Shown piece by piece: positions 18,586 through 27,192 of a stretch of DNA of 64,000 nucleotides; positions within the stretch are counted from its first letter, which is position 1, and the number at the start of each line of letters is the position of its first letter. The notes beneath the pieces were generated by a model. It was not told the DNA's origin, did no database searches, and was given only the letters and a program-made list of their open reading frames with translations. This DNA comes from Pseudomonas xionganensis (GTDB lineage Bacteria; Pseudomonadota; Gammaproteobacteria; Pseudomonadales; Pseudomonadaceae), in the NCBI RefSeq assembly GCF_009763245.1, contig NZ_WKJZ01000001.1, forward strand, positions 2,040,810 to 2,104,809. The letters are read 5' to 3'. The position numbers and the translations under genes were made by a program.

Positions 18586-20427
18586 ATGCGCTTATCAACT
18601 GGCCTGTTGTGCTACTGCTTGGCTCTGCTACTGCTCTGCCCGGGATCCGTCTGGGCGGATACGCCGCTGATTCTCGATGAGCGCAGTTCGCGCCTCGAAC
18701 TCAATGCCCATCTGCAATATTTCTCCGGCCCACTGCTGGCCGAGGATGTCCACTCCGCCTTCCTGCTGCCCGACAGCGCCTACACCCAGCACTCCAGCGA
18801 GATGCCCAATTTCGGCTTCACCCAGGCCCGCTACTGGTTTCGTACCCAGTTGCTGCAGCCCGGCAGTGACGAGAACTGGCTGCTGGAAGTGCGCTACCCG
18901 CCACTGGATCATGTCGATGTGTACCTGCTGGATATGAACGGCGAGGTGCTGCAGGCGGCCCATGGCGGTGATCGGCGGCCGTTCGCCAGCCGCGGCATTC
19001 GCAATCGGCACTTCACCGTGTTGCTGCCCATGCCGCTGAATGAGCCGGTCTGGCTTTATATCCGGGTGCAGACCGATGGTTCGCTGCAGTTGCCAGCGGT
19101 ATTGACCCGCCCTGAGCAGTTTGTTGCCGACTCGCGCCACGAACAGTATGTACTGGGGCTCTACTACGGCATTTTGCTCTCTCTGCTGCTGTACAACCTG
19201 CTGAGCTATGTGTCGATCCGGGATAACAGTTACCTCTATTACATTTTCTATATCGGCTCCTATGCGCTGTTCCAGATGACCCTCAATGGCTTGGCCTTCG
19301 AGCATCTGTGGCCCGATGCCCCGGCCTGGAACAACCGGGCACTGCCGTTTCTGATCTGTTTGTCGATGTTTGCCCTGATGCTGTTGACCCGTACCTTTCT
19401 GCGCACGGGCAGCAGTGCTTCGTCTATGGATCGCCTGCTCAAGTTCACCGCTCTGGCCCTGGTTCTGACGGCTCTGGGCAGCCTGTTCATGCCTTACAAC
19501 CCGGCCATCCGCCTGGCGTCGGCGGTGGGGGTCATCGGCCCTATCGTGGTGTTCTGTGTCGGGGCCAACAGCCTGCTCAGGGGCTATCGCCAGGCGCGCT
19601 TCTTTCTTCTGGCGTTTAGTGTGCTGCTGGTGGGGATGGCCATGTACGCACTGAAAACCTTTCACCTGCTGCCCGGTAACTCGATTACCGAGAACGGCCT
19701 GCAGATCGGCTCGGCCTTGCAGATGATTCTGCTGGCCTTTGCCCTGGCTGACCGCATGCGTCTGCTCAAGGAGGCCAACGTCAAGATCGAGCAGGAGGCT
19801 CGCCAGCGCCTGGAGTTGCGGGTGGCGGAGCGTACTCGGGAACTCAATACGGCGCTGGCCGAGTTGGAAGGCAAGAACCAACTGCTGAGTGAACTGAACA
19901 CCATCGATGGCCTGACCGGGGCGCGCAACCGCGCCTATCAGGATCAGCTGCTGGCCACCGAGTGGGCCAGGGCCTATCGGCACAAACGGCCGGTCTCGGT
20001 GCTGATGGTGGATATCGACCATTTCAAGGCGATCAACGATAACCATGGCCACCAATGCGGCGATGCGGCGCTCAAACAGGTGGCGCAGATTATCCAGACC
20101 TACCTGAAACGTTCGGCCGATGTGCTGTGCCGTTACGGTGGTGAGGAGTTTATGGTCATTCTCCCGGAAACCGACGCCGAGGGGGCTTGCGCCCTGGCCG
20201 AGAGTATCCGCCAGGCCCTGGCAGTTGCCGAAATCGTCACGGCCAAGCGCCAGCTCAGGCTGACCGTGAGCATCGGCGTGGCCAGCTGTGTGCCCGAGAC
20301 TGCGGATACACAGGCCATTGCGGCGCTGATCGGTGCGGCCGATGGTGCCCTCTATGCGGCCAAGGCCGGGGGCCGCAATCAGGTCAGATCAGCTTATTCA
20401 GGCGCTGCTGATACCGCTGACTGCTGA
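18586..20427 (+). CDS. Diguanylate cyclase with 7TMR-DISM sensor
   Basis: 613 residues. Signal peptide (about 1-25), periplasmic 7TMR-DISM extracellular domain (about 30-180), seven membrane helices (about 185-390), a short coiled coil (KIEQEARQRLELRVAERTREL) and a C-terminal GGDEF domain. The active site is RYGGEEF near residue 518, and the inhibitory I-site RSAD lies five residues before GGEEF. It is therefore probably an active, product-inhibited c-di-GMP synthase responding to an extracellular cue, possibly a carbohydrate. It overlaps the convergent DUF2459 gene by 34 bases. Confidence 0.92.
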   Translation: MRLSTGLLCYCLALLLLCPGSVWADTPLILDERSSRLELNAHLQYFSGPLLAEDVHSAFLLPDSAYTQHSSEMPNFGFTQARYWFRTQLLQPGSDENWLLEVRYPPLDHVDVYLLDMNGEVLQAAHGGDRRPFASRGIRNRHFTVLLPMPLNEPVWLYIRVQTDGSLQLPAVLTRPEQFVADSRHEQYVLGLYYGILLSLLLYNLLSYVSIRDNSYLYYIFYIGSYALFQMTLNGLAFEHLWPDAPAWNNRALPFLICLSMFALMLLTRTFLRTGSSASSMDRLLKFTALALVLTALGSLFMPYNPAIRLASAVGVIGPIVVFCVGANSLLRGYRQARFFLLAFSVLLVGMAMYALKTFHLLPGNSITENGLQIGSALQMILLAFALADRMRLLKEANVKIEQEARQRLELRVAERTRELNTALAELEGKNQLLSELNTIDGLTGARNRAYQDQLLATEWARAYRHKRPVSVLMVDIDHFKAINDNHGHQCGDAALKQVAQIIQTYLKRSADVLCRYGGEEFMVILPETDAEGACALAESIRQALAVAEIVTAKRQLRLTVSIGVASCVPETADTQAIAALIGAADGALYAAKAGGRNQVRSAYSGAADTADC

Positions 20428-21083
20428 GTGGCCTGGCTTGTTTCTGCGTCTATGCAGCTGTGCGCAGCCAGCTGCGCCATTGCGCCCTTGGCCGTCACCA
20501 CCAAGGTGGACGCCAGGGGCAGACCGGCGCTGGCCAGGGCCTGAACGAGCCAGGTATTGCAGGTATTGAACAATGAGTAGCGGCCCTTGGCCGGGTAGAA
20601 GCGGCTATGGCCATGCAGGCCGGGGCCCAGGGGACGCAGGCGGCCGTCCGGGCCAGGGCTGAAGGTCGCCGCGATACTGTCCAGCAGGCGCTGCTGGCCG
20701 GCGGCGTCGAGGCTCAGGTGCAGCACTGTGGCGCCGGAGTAGTAGCGTGCGGCACTGCTCGGTATCTGCAGCAGATGCAGCACGCTGCCGCCAGAGCCGA
20801 ACAGGGCGCGCAGGGCCTGTCCTGCGCCGGGATCGTCGGCCTGGTAGAAGCTCGCGTCGCCCCAGCCGAGTTCGATATGGCCGCTGGGGCTAAAGTCCTC
20901 GGCCAATTGCGGCAGGCGTTGCAGCAGGGCTTCGGCGCTGACCACCAGGCCGGTGTGCAGACCATGATCGACCACCTGCACCCTGGGCCCAGCAGGGCAA
21001 AGCGGCGCGACTGGTGCTGCCGGGTTGGCGGCGCAGCCAAGCGGCAGCACAAGGAGCAGCAGGAGCAGCAAGCGTGTGCGCAT
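20394..21083 (-). CDS. DUF2459 lipoprotein-like protein
   Basis: About 229 residues from the ATG at 21083. Earlier in-frame ATGs at 21098 and 21116 exist, and none has a good ribosome site. The N-terminus MRTRLLLLLLLVLPLGCAA is a classic lipoprotein signal with the cysteine at residue 17. The mature part (VVDHGLHTGLVVSA..., FNTCNTWLVQALASAGLP) matches the DUF2459 pattern of conserved His, Cys and Asn, which suggests a hydrolase-like fold, but the function is unknown. Its last 34 bases run antisense through the end of the diguanylate cyclase gene. Confidence 0.75.
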   Translation of the reverse strand: MRTRLLLLLLLVLPLGCAANPAAPVAPLCPAGPRVQVVDHGLHTGLVVSAEALLQRLPQLAEDFSPSGHIELGWGDASFYQADDPGAGQALRALFGSGGSVLHLLQIPSSAARYYSGATVLHLSLDAAGQQRLLDSIAATFSPGPDGRLRPLGPGLHGHSRFYPAKGRYSLFNTCNTWLVQALASAGLPLASTLVVTAKGAMAQLAAHSCIDAETSQATQQSAVSAAPE

Positions 21084-21176
21084 CAGCGGTGCATCCATGG
21101 GGTACCGGGCAACCATAGATCAGCGCGGCGGCCGCCGCTATCGGTCGGCTGACGGACAACCAGGCCAGAGCGGGCC

Positions 21177-22016
21177 TTAAGCGCTGTCCTTGGCGCGGCG
21201 CGGATACAGGCTCTGGCCACAGCGGCTGCAGAAGGCCGCTTCGGCTTCATGATGTGGCTTGTCACAGTGGGGGCAAGGGCGCCCTTGTGTCTGCTCGCCA
21301 CGCATGGCGTTGGCCAGTTCTGCCGTGAAAATTCCTGTCGGCACCGCAATGATCGAGTAGCCGGTGATCATCACCAGGGTCGACAGGGCCTGGCCCAGAG
21401 GCGTTTTCGGCACGATATCGCCGAAACCCACGGTGGTCAGCGTCACCACCGCCCAGTAGATGCTTTTCGGGATGCTGGTAAAGCCGCTGGCGGGGCCTTC
21501 GATCACATACATCAGGGTGCCGAAGACCGTGACCAGTGTGGCAATGGTGGCGAAAAACACGATGATCTTCTGCTTGCTGCCGCGCAGGGCGGTGAGCAGA
21601 AAGTTGGCCTGGCGCAGGTAGGGGCTGAGCTTGAGTACGCGAAAGACCCGCAGCATGCGGATGACCCGGATGATCATCAGGTACTGGGCATCGGCGAAGA
21701 ACAGGCTCAGGATCGCCGGCAGGATGGCCAGCAGGTCGATCAGGCCGAAGAAACTGAAGGCATAGCGCAGCGGTTTGGGCGAACAGTACAGGCGTACCCC
21801 GTATTCGATGGCGAACAGTGCGGTAAAGCCCCATTCCAGAATGTTCAGGGGCAGGCTGTACTGGTTGTGAATCTCGTCGATGCTGTCGAGCATCACCACC
21901 ACCAGGCTGGCCAGGATGGTCAGCAGCAGCCAGCGGTCGAAACGCTGACCGGCCTCGGTGTCGGTATGGAAGATGATGGTGTAGAGGCGCTGGCGCCAGT
22001 CTTGCGCGCTATCCAT
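21177..22016 (-). CDS. Voltage-gated potassium channel (Kv-like) with C-terminal zinc ribbon
   Basis: 279 residues. Six-helix channel subunit: the S4-like sensor RVIRMLRVFRVLKL (about residues 118-131) has regularly spaced arginines, and the selectivity filter is TTVGFGD (about 195-201) between S5 and S6. The C-terminal 45 residues carry CPHCDKPH...FCSRCG, two CxxC pairs that look like a zinc ribbon. That is unusual for a small K+ channel. Expected role: K+ flux at the inner membrane under voltage control. Single gene, 39 bases from the urea transporter on the same strand. Confidence 0.9.
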   Translation of the reverse strand: MDSAQDWRQRLYTIIFHTDTEAGQRFDRWLLLTILASLVVVMLDSIDEIHNQYSLPLNILEWGFTALFAIEYGVRLYCSPKPLRYAFSFFGLIDLLAILPAILSLFFADAQYLMIIRVIRMLRVFRVLKLSPYLRQANFLLTALRGSKQKIIVFFATIATLVTVFGTLMYVIEGPASGFTSIPKSIYWAVVTLTTVGFGDIVPKTPLGQALSTLVMITGYSIIAVPTGIFTAELANAMRGEQTQGRPCPHCDKPHHEAEAAFCSRCGQSLYPRRAKDSA

Positions 22017-22055
22017 GGGCTGAGTTGGCTCGGGTGGTGACGGGAAGGACCCAGC

Positions 22056-23030
22056 CTAGGGAGTTTTATCCTGTGGATGCAAGCCTTTGTCCCGCCTGGG
22101 CAGGGGTGTGCAGTCGTCTGCGGCCTGTTGCAGCAGGCGCCGGCTGGCGCTGATCAGCCAGCAGCTGAGGATAAAGGGCATGGTCAGGGCCGGCAGGCCC
22201 AGGGCGCTGAAGCCGGGTTGCAGCAGCAATGCCAGGACAATTCCCAGGAGCGGCAGCCAGGGGCGCCGATGCACCTGGCCGAGGGCGATGGCGGCCAGGG
22301 CGGCGTTATAGCCATACAGGCCGGCGCTGGCGCCTTGGGTTGGCCAAGACTGGTACAGTGCCAGGGCCAGGCCGCCGGCCGAGCCCAGTAGCGCCCAGCA
22401 GGCGGCATGCCGGTCGGCCAGCCACAGGCCGATAAACAGGCACAGCCCGGCCAGGGGATGGTCGAGAAAGATCACCTGACCCAGGCCTCGCACGGTCGCC
22501 TCCAGGCTGGTCAGCCAGCTGAGTGATGCCTGCGCGTTGACCGCCTCCGACTGCGCTGGCAAGTGCAGGGGAGCCGTCAGCCAGAGCAGCAGCCAGCCCA
22601 GAGCAACAAAGGGGAAGGTAAAGGCCGGCAGCCATCGGTGCTCGCGCATGCGCCGCATCCAGGGGGCGAGCAGCAGGCTGGAGAGGGCGGCGCTGGTGAT
22701 AATCAGCAGGGCCAGCAACGCTGACCAGTCGATTGTCAGGCTGAGCAGCAGGCCGAGCAGGATGCCGTTGTAACCATACAAGCCCATGGCGATATCGGCC
22801 CCGGGGTAGCCGCGCCAGCGGGCGGTCAGGGTGCTGCCGAGCGCGCCAAGCAGGGCGCCAGCCAACAAGTGCGGTGCGCCAATGGCGATGGCCAGCAGCA
22901 CCAGCAGGCCGCAGCCGGCATGGGTCTGCAGAAAGATCTGGCTAAAGCCGTTAAGCAGGGAGTGGAGACCACGTAGCGCGGCTTGGTAGAAGGGGCGTGG
23001 CGACATGCTGGTTTCGGACTGATCCGCCAT
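22056..23030 (-). CDS. Urea transporter (UT family)
   Basis: 324 residues, about ten membrane helices in two repeated halves. Each half contains the family repeat around GLYGYNGILLGLLLS (first) and GLYGYNAALAAIALG (second), which form the urea slot. Role inferred from context: urea is released twice by purine breakdown (allantoicase and ureidoglycolate lyase are encoded nearby), and this channel could let it cross the membrane. The start is uncertain: ATG at 23030 lies directly after the T run of a terminator, and MSPRPFYQ at 23006 is a plausible alternative. Confidence 0.88.
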   Translation of the reverse strand: MADQSETSMSPRPFYQAALRGLHSLLNGFSQIFLQTHAGCGLLVLLAIAIGAPHLLAGALLGALGSTLTARWRGYPGADIAMGLYGYNGILLGLLLSLTIDWSALLALLIITSAALSSLLLAPWMRRMREHRWLPAFTFPFVALGWLLLWLTAPLHLPAQSEAVNAQASLSWLTSLEATVRGLGQVIFLDHPLAGLCLFIGLWLADRHAACWALLGSAGGLALALYQSWPTQGASAGLYGYNAALAAIALGQVHRRPWLPLLGIVLALLLQPGFSALGLPALTMPFILSCWLISASRRLLQQAADDCTPLPRRDKGLHPQDKTP

Positions 23031-23057
23031 AAAAAGAGGCGCCCGTTATGGGCGCCT
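23031..23057 (-). terminator. Terminator between pyk and the urea transporter
   Basis: On the minus strand AGGCGCCC-ATAAC-GGGCGCCT is followed by C and five T. It would end transcripts coming from pyk, so the urea transporter needs its own promoter or relies on read-through. The T run ends exactly at the first possible ATG of that gene. Confidence 0.75.
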
Positions 23058-23104
23058 GCAAACTGGCAAAGCCAGCGTGGGATAGTGCTGTAGGGTCGCA
23101 TCGC

Positions 23105-23250
23105 TAGCAGGCCGTTGAAAAACGTAGGCGAGGCAGGCAAGACAAGGCAAAAGCGGCCGAAAAAGCGGAGTTTACGTGTTGTAAATGAGCATTTTGAGGC
23201 CGTTTTTAACGCAGGATTGCCCACGCAGGTAGTTTTTCAACGGCCTGCTA
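23105..23250. repeat. Dispersed inverted-repeat element, copy 3 (perfect 19-bp ends)
   Basis: Bounded by TAGCAGGCCGTTGAAAAAC (23105-23123) and its exact reverse complement at 23232-23250. The interior has GCGAGGCAGGCAAGACAAGG, the core GCGGAGTTTACG..GTAAATGAGCATTTT, and AACGCAGGATTGCCCACGCA. Nearly all of this is repeated in copy 4 at 52545. It is 146 bp long with no coding capacity and no obvious target-site duplication. The look is MITE-like or of a long REP element. Confidence 0.85.
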
Positions 23251-23256
23251 GACGCT

Positions 23257-23325
23257 GTAGGGTGGATGACGCTTTTTTCATCCACCATCGCGGTTGGTGG
23301 ATGGGGGAAGCGTCATCCACCCTAC
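23257..23325. repeat. GTAGGGTGGATGACGC inverted repeat
   Basis: GTAGGGTGGATGACGCTT (23257-23274) and its perfect reverse complement AAGCGTCATCCACCCTAC (23308-23325) surround a smaller TCCACC/GGTGGA pair. The same family recurs at 30663, 40299 and 47068. It lies 12 bases after the pyk stop on the minus strand and can form a long stem that may act as part of the pyk 3' end. Confidence 0.85.
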
Positions 23326-23336
23326 GGGGCGGCCCG

Positions 23337-24752
23337 CTAACGCAGGGTTTCGATGCGCAGGCTATTGGTGCTGCCCGGCTGGCCGAAGGGCTCGCCGGCG
23401 GTGATCACCAGGGTGTCGCCGGCCTGGGCCATGCCTTGCGCCTGGGCGATTTCCAGGGCGGTGCGGGTGACGTCTTCGACCTTGTGCAGACGCTCGTTGA
23501 CCACTGAGTACACGCCCCAGGCCACGGACAGGCGGCGCGCGGTGTCCAGGCTCGGGGTCAGGCTGAGGATCGGCGCCTTGGGCCGCTCGCGGGAGGCGCG
23601 CAGGCTGGAGCTGCCCGATTCCGTATAGTTGACCAGGGCCGCCACCGGCAGGATGGCGCTGATGCGGCGGATGGCGCAGCTGATGGCGTCGCTGGCGGTG
23701 GCCTCGGCTTCGGGGCGGCTGACGTCGAGCTGGGCCTGGAAGTCCGGGCCGTTCTCCACCTGGCGGATGATCTTGCTCATCATCTGCACCGCTTCCTGGG
23801 GGTAGTCACCGGAGGCGGTTTCCGCCGACAACATCACCGCATCGGCCCCTTCGGCCACGGCATTGGCCACGTCGGTGACCTCGGCGCGGGTCGGTGCCGG
23901 GGAGAAGCGCATGGATTCGAGCATCTGCGTGGCCACCACCACCGGCCGGCCGAGCTGGCGGCAGGTGCGGATAATGTCCTTCTGGATGCGTGGCACGTTC
24001 TCGGCCGGCACTTCCACGCCCAGGTCGCCGCGGGCGACCATGATCGCGTCGCACAGGCGGGCGATTTCTTCCAGATGCTGCACCGCCGAGGGCTTCTCGA
24101 TCTTGGCCATCAGGAAAGCCTTGCCCTGAATCAGCTCGCGGGCCTCGATGATGTCTTCGGGGCGCTGGACGAAGGACAGCGCCACCCAGTCCACGCCCAG
24201 CTCCAGGCCGAAGGTCAGGTCGCGGCGATCCTTCTCGGTCAGTGGGCTCAGCTGCAGCACCGCCTCGGGTACGTTGACCCCCTTGCGGTCGGACAGCTCG
24301 CCGCCGGCGATCACCTGGGTGATCACCGCGTCGCGCTCCTTGGCGGTGACCTGCAGGCGCAGGCGGCCATCGTCCAGCAGCAGGCTCATGCCCGGCTGCA
24401 GCGCTTCGATGATTTCCGGGTGGGGCAGGTTGACCCGGCTGGCATCGCCCGGAGTGCTGTCCAGGTCCAGGCGCAGGCTCTGCCCGTTGACCAGCTGCAC
24501 CTTGCCTTCGGCAAATTTACCGACGCGCAGCTTCGGCCCCTGCAGGTCCATGAGGATGCCGATGGGGGTGTTCAGCTCGCGCTCCACCTCGCGCACCCAC
24601 TGGTAGCGCTGGGCGTGGTCGGCGTGCTCGCCGTGGCTGAAGTTGAGGCGGAACAGATTGACGCCGTTTTCCACCAGCTGACGGACAGCTGCCACGCCAC
24701 TGATGGCGGGGCCGAGGGTGGCGAGGATCTTCACTTTCTTGTTGGCATTCAT
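23337..24752 (-). CDS. pyk: Pyruvate kinase
   Basis: 471 residues, full length. Signatures: KKVKILATLGPA at the start, LFRLNFSHG, the catalytic lysine segment AFLMAKIEKPSAV (about residues 220-232), MVARGDLGVEVP (metal/phosphate loop) and ATQMLESM. It makes pyruvate and ATP from phosphoenolpyruvate. It is the last gene of gcl-hyi-glxR-glycerate kinase-pyk and overlaps the kinase gene by 4 bases. This isozyme (pykF-like in P. aeruginosa) therefore appears dedicated to glyoxylate-derived carbon. Confidence 0.95.
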   Translation of the reverse strand: MNANKKVKILATLGPAISGVAAVRQLVENGVNLFRLNFSHGEHADHAQRYQWVREVERELNTPIGILMDLQGPKLRVGKFAEGKVQLVNGQSLRLDLDSTPGDASRVNLPHPEIIEALQPGMSLLLDDGRLRLQVTAKERDAVITQVIAGGELSDRKGVNVPEAVLQLSPLTEKDRRDLTFGLELGVDWVALSFVQRPEDIIEARELIQGKAFLMAKIEKPSAVQHLEEIARLCDAIMVARGDLGVEVPAENVPRIQKDIIRTCRQLGRPVVVATQMLESMRFSPAPTRAEVTDVANAVAEGADAVMLSAETASGDYPQEAVQMMSKIIRQVENGPDFQAQLDVSRPEAEATASDAISCAIRRISAILPVAALVNYTESGSSSLRASRERPKAPILSLTPSLDTARRLSVAWGVYSVVNERLHKVEDVTRTALEIAQAQGMAQAGDTLVITAGEPFGQPGSTNSLRIETLR

Positions 24753-26023
24753 TGGGCAGAACCTTCGAGGATCAGAATGGCGCGGAAATCGTTGACATTG
24801 GTACGGGTCGGCCCGGTGACGATCAGTTGATCCAGGGCGGCGAAGTAGCCATAGCCGTTGTTGTTGTCCAGTTCATCGCTGCTGCTGAGCCCCAGGGCGG
24901 CGGCGCGGGCATAGCTGTCCGGGGTCATCAGGGCGCCGGCGTTGTCTTCCGAGCCGTCGATGCCATCGGTGTCGCCGGCCAGGGCGTAGACGCCGGGCAG
25001 GCCCTTGAGGCTGTCGGTGAGACTCAGCAGGAATTCGGCATTGCGCCCGCCACGGCCATTGCCGCGCACGGTCACCGTGGTTTCGCCACCGGAGAGAATC
25101 ACGCAGGGCGCCTTGACTGGCTGGCCATGCAGCAGCACCTGGCGGGCGATGCCGGCATGCACCTTGGCCACCTCGCGGGATTCGCCTTCCAGGTCGCCGA
25201 GAATCAGCACATTCAGGCCGGCTTCACGCACCTTGGCGGCGGCCGCATCCAGGGACTGCTGGGGGCGGGCGATCAGCTGGAAATGGCTGCGCGACAGCAC
25301 CGGGTCGCCGGGCTTGACCGTTTCCGAGGCCGGGTTCTGCAGCCAGGCGCGCACATTGGCCGGAATCTCGATGCCATAGCGGGCGAGAATGGCCAGGGCC
25401 TCGGCCGAGGTGGTGGGGTCGGCCACGGTGGGACCGGAGGCGATCACCGTAGCCTCGTCGCCCGGTACGTCGGAAATCGCATAGGTGTAGACGCTGGCCG
25501 GCCAGCAGGCCTTGGCCAGACGACCGCCCTTGATCGCCGAGAGGTGCTTGCGCACGCAGTTCATCTCGCCGATGGTGGCGCCGGATTTGAGCAGCGCCTT
25601 GTTGACGGCCTGCTTGTCTTTGAGGGTGATGCCCTCGGCCGGCAGGGCCAGCAGGGACGAGCCACCGCCGGAGAGCAGGAAGATCACCTTGTCGTCTTCG
25701 CCGAGGCCCGAGCACAGCTCCAGCACTCGACGCGCCACGCGTTCACCGGCATCGTCCGGCACCGGGTGGGCGGCTTCCACCACCTCGATCTTCTGGCAGT
25801 TGGCACCGTGCTCGTAGCGGGTCACTATCAGGCCGCTGACCTCGCCCTGCCATTCGCGCTCGACCACCTCGGCCATGGCCGCGGCAGCCTTGCCGGCGCC
25901 AATGACGACGACGCGGCCGTTGCGCTCGGCCGGGAGAAAGTCGGCCAGCACCTGGCGCGGGTGGGCGGCGTCGATGGCGCTGGCGAATAGGTCACGTAGC
26001 AGACGTTGCGGATCGAGGGTCAT
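24749..26023 (-). CDS. ttuD: Glycerate 2-kinase (MOFRL family)
   Basis: 424 residues. The N-terminal Rossmann-like domain shows VVIGAGKAAAAMAEV and FLLSGGGSSLLALP. The C-terminal MOFRL domain shows CVILSGGETTVTVRGNGRGGRN and ALAGDTDGIDG. Known: these enzymes phosphorylate D-glycerate to 2-phosphoglycerate. Here it would act between tartronate semialdehyde reductase and glycolysis. It overlaps pyk by ATGA. It is separated from glxR by 265 bases of repeats. Confidence 0.92.
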   Translation of the reverse strand: MTLDPQRLLRDLFASAIDAAHPRQVLADFLPAERNGRVVVIGAGKAAAAMAEVVEREWQGEVSGLIVTRYEHGANCQKIEVVEAAHPVPDDAGERVARRVLELCSGLGEDDKVIFLLSGGGSSLLALPAEGITLKDKQAVNKALLKSGATIGEMNCVRKHLSAIKGGRLAKACWPASVYTYAISDVPGDEATVIASGPTVADPTTSAEALAILARYGIEIPANVRAWLQNPASETVKPGDPVLSRSHFQLIARPQQSLDAAAAKVREAGLNVLILGDLEGESREVAKVHAGIARQVLLHGQPVKAPCVILSGGETTVTVRGNGRGGRNAEFLLSLTDSLKGLPGVYALAGDTDGIDGSEDNAGALMTPDSYARAAALGLSSSDELDNNNGYGYFAALDQLIVTGPTRTNVNDFRAILILEGSAQ

Positions 26024-26158
26024 GGCGATCTCTCTGGTTGTTCAACTCTGATTCTAGTGCGCAGCGGCCTGGCTCAAGCCGCTCTGCACTGGAATCGATC
26101 CACCCGGCTGACAGGCCGTGACACCGCCTGCCGGGCAGATCGAAAGGGTTGGCGAAAA

Positions 26159-26282
26159 CACCCCCTCTCCCTAACCCTCTCCCATGAATGGAAGAGGGGA
26201 CTGGTCGCGGCACGGGATCAAGACCAGCGCCGCGATGTTGCGCCCCTCTCCCGCATGCGGGAGAGGGGCTGGGGGAGAGGGT
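26159..26282. repeat. CCCTCTCCC-type repeats between the kinase gene and glxR
   Basis: CCCTCTCCCTAACCCTCTCCC is followed by two hairpins, CCCATGAATGGAAGAGGGG-like (26180-26200) and CCTCTCCCGCATGCGGGAGA (26244-26263). The family recurs at 27997-28096 in the same operon. There is no coding content. Likely effect: mRNA folding within the operon. Confidence 0.75.
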
Positions 26283-26288
26283 GCTGTG

Positions 26289-27179
26289 TTACTCGCCGCG
26301 GATATTGAAGTTGGCCATATGCTCCAGGCCCTTGATCAGCGCCGAGTGGTCCCAGCCAGCGCCGCCGATGGCCGCACAGGTGCTGAACACCTGCTGGGCG
26401 TTGGCGGTGTTGGGCAGATTCAGGCCCAGCTCGCGGGCGCCGCTCAGCGCCAGATTGAGGTCCTTCTGGTGCAGGCTGATGCGGAAGCCCGGATCGAAGG
26501 TGCCCTTGATCATGCGCTCGCCGTGCACTTCGAGGATCTTCGAGCCGGCGAAACCGCCCATCAGTGCCTCGCGTACCTTGGCCGGATCGGCGCCGTTCTT
26601 GGCGGCGAACAGCAGGGCCTCGGCCACTGCCTGGATGTTCAGGGCGACGATGATCTGGTTGGCCACCTTGGCGGTCTGGCCGTCGCCGTTGCCGCCGACG
26701 CGGGTGATGTTCTTGCCCATGGCCTGCAGCAGCGGCAGGGCGCGCTCGAAGGCATTCGGGCAGCCACCGACCATGATGCTCAGGGTGGCGGCCTTGGCGC
26801 CCACTTCACCGCCGGACACCGGGGCGTCCAGGTAGGCGGCGCCGGTGGCCTTGATCTTCTCGGCGAAGACCTTGGTGGCGGTGGGGGAGATCGAGCTCAT
26901 GTCGATCACCACCTTGCCGGCGCCCACGCCCTCGGCGACACCGTCCTTGCGGAACAGCACGTCTTCGACCTGGGGGGTGTCCGGCACCATGATGATGATG
27001 AACTCGGCTTCCTGGGCCACTTCACGCGGGTTGGCCAGGCCGATGCCGTTGTCGCCGATCAGCTCGGCCGGGGCCTTCTCGAAGTGCTCGGAGAAGAACA
27101 GGGTGTGGCCGGCTTTCTGCAGGTTCTGAGCCATGGGCTTGCCCATGATGCCGGTGCCGATAAATCCGATTTTAGCCAT
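26289..27179 (-). CDS. glxR: Tartronate semialdehyde reductase (2-hydroxy-3-oxopropionate reductase)
   Basis: 296 residues. Beta-hydroxyacid dehydrogenase family: N-terminal nucleotide-binding IGFIGTGIMGKPMAQNL, substrate-binding DAPVSGGEVGAKAATLSIMVGG (residues about 117-138), and the catalytic lysine in GQTAKVANQI near residue 170. It reduces tartronate semialdehyde to D-glycerate with NAD(P)H. It lies 13 bases after hyi in the gcl operon. Confidence 0.95.
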   Translation of the reverse strand: MAKIGFIGTGIMGKPMAQNLQKAGHTLFFSEHFEKAPAELIGDNGIGLANPREVAQEAEFIIIMVPDTPQVEDVLFRKDGVAEGVGAGKVVIDMSSISPTATKVFAEKIKATGAAYLDAPVSGGEVGAKAATLSIMVGGCPNAFERALPLLQAMGKNITRVGGNGDGQTAKVANQIIVALNIQAVAEALLFAAKNGADPAKVREALMGGFAGSKILEVHGERMIKGTFDPGFRISLHQKDLNLALSGARELGLNLPNTANAQQVFSTCAAIGGAGWDHSALIKGLEHMANFNIRGE

Positions 27180-27192
27180 GAGTAGAGTCTCC

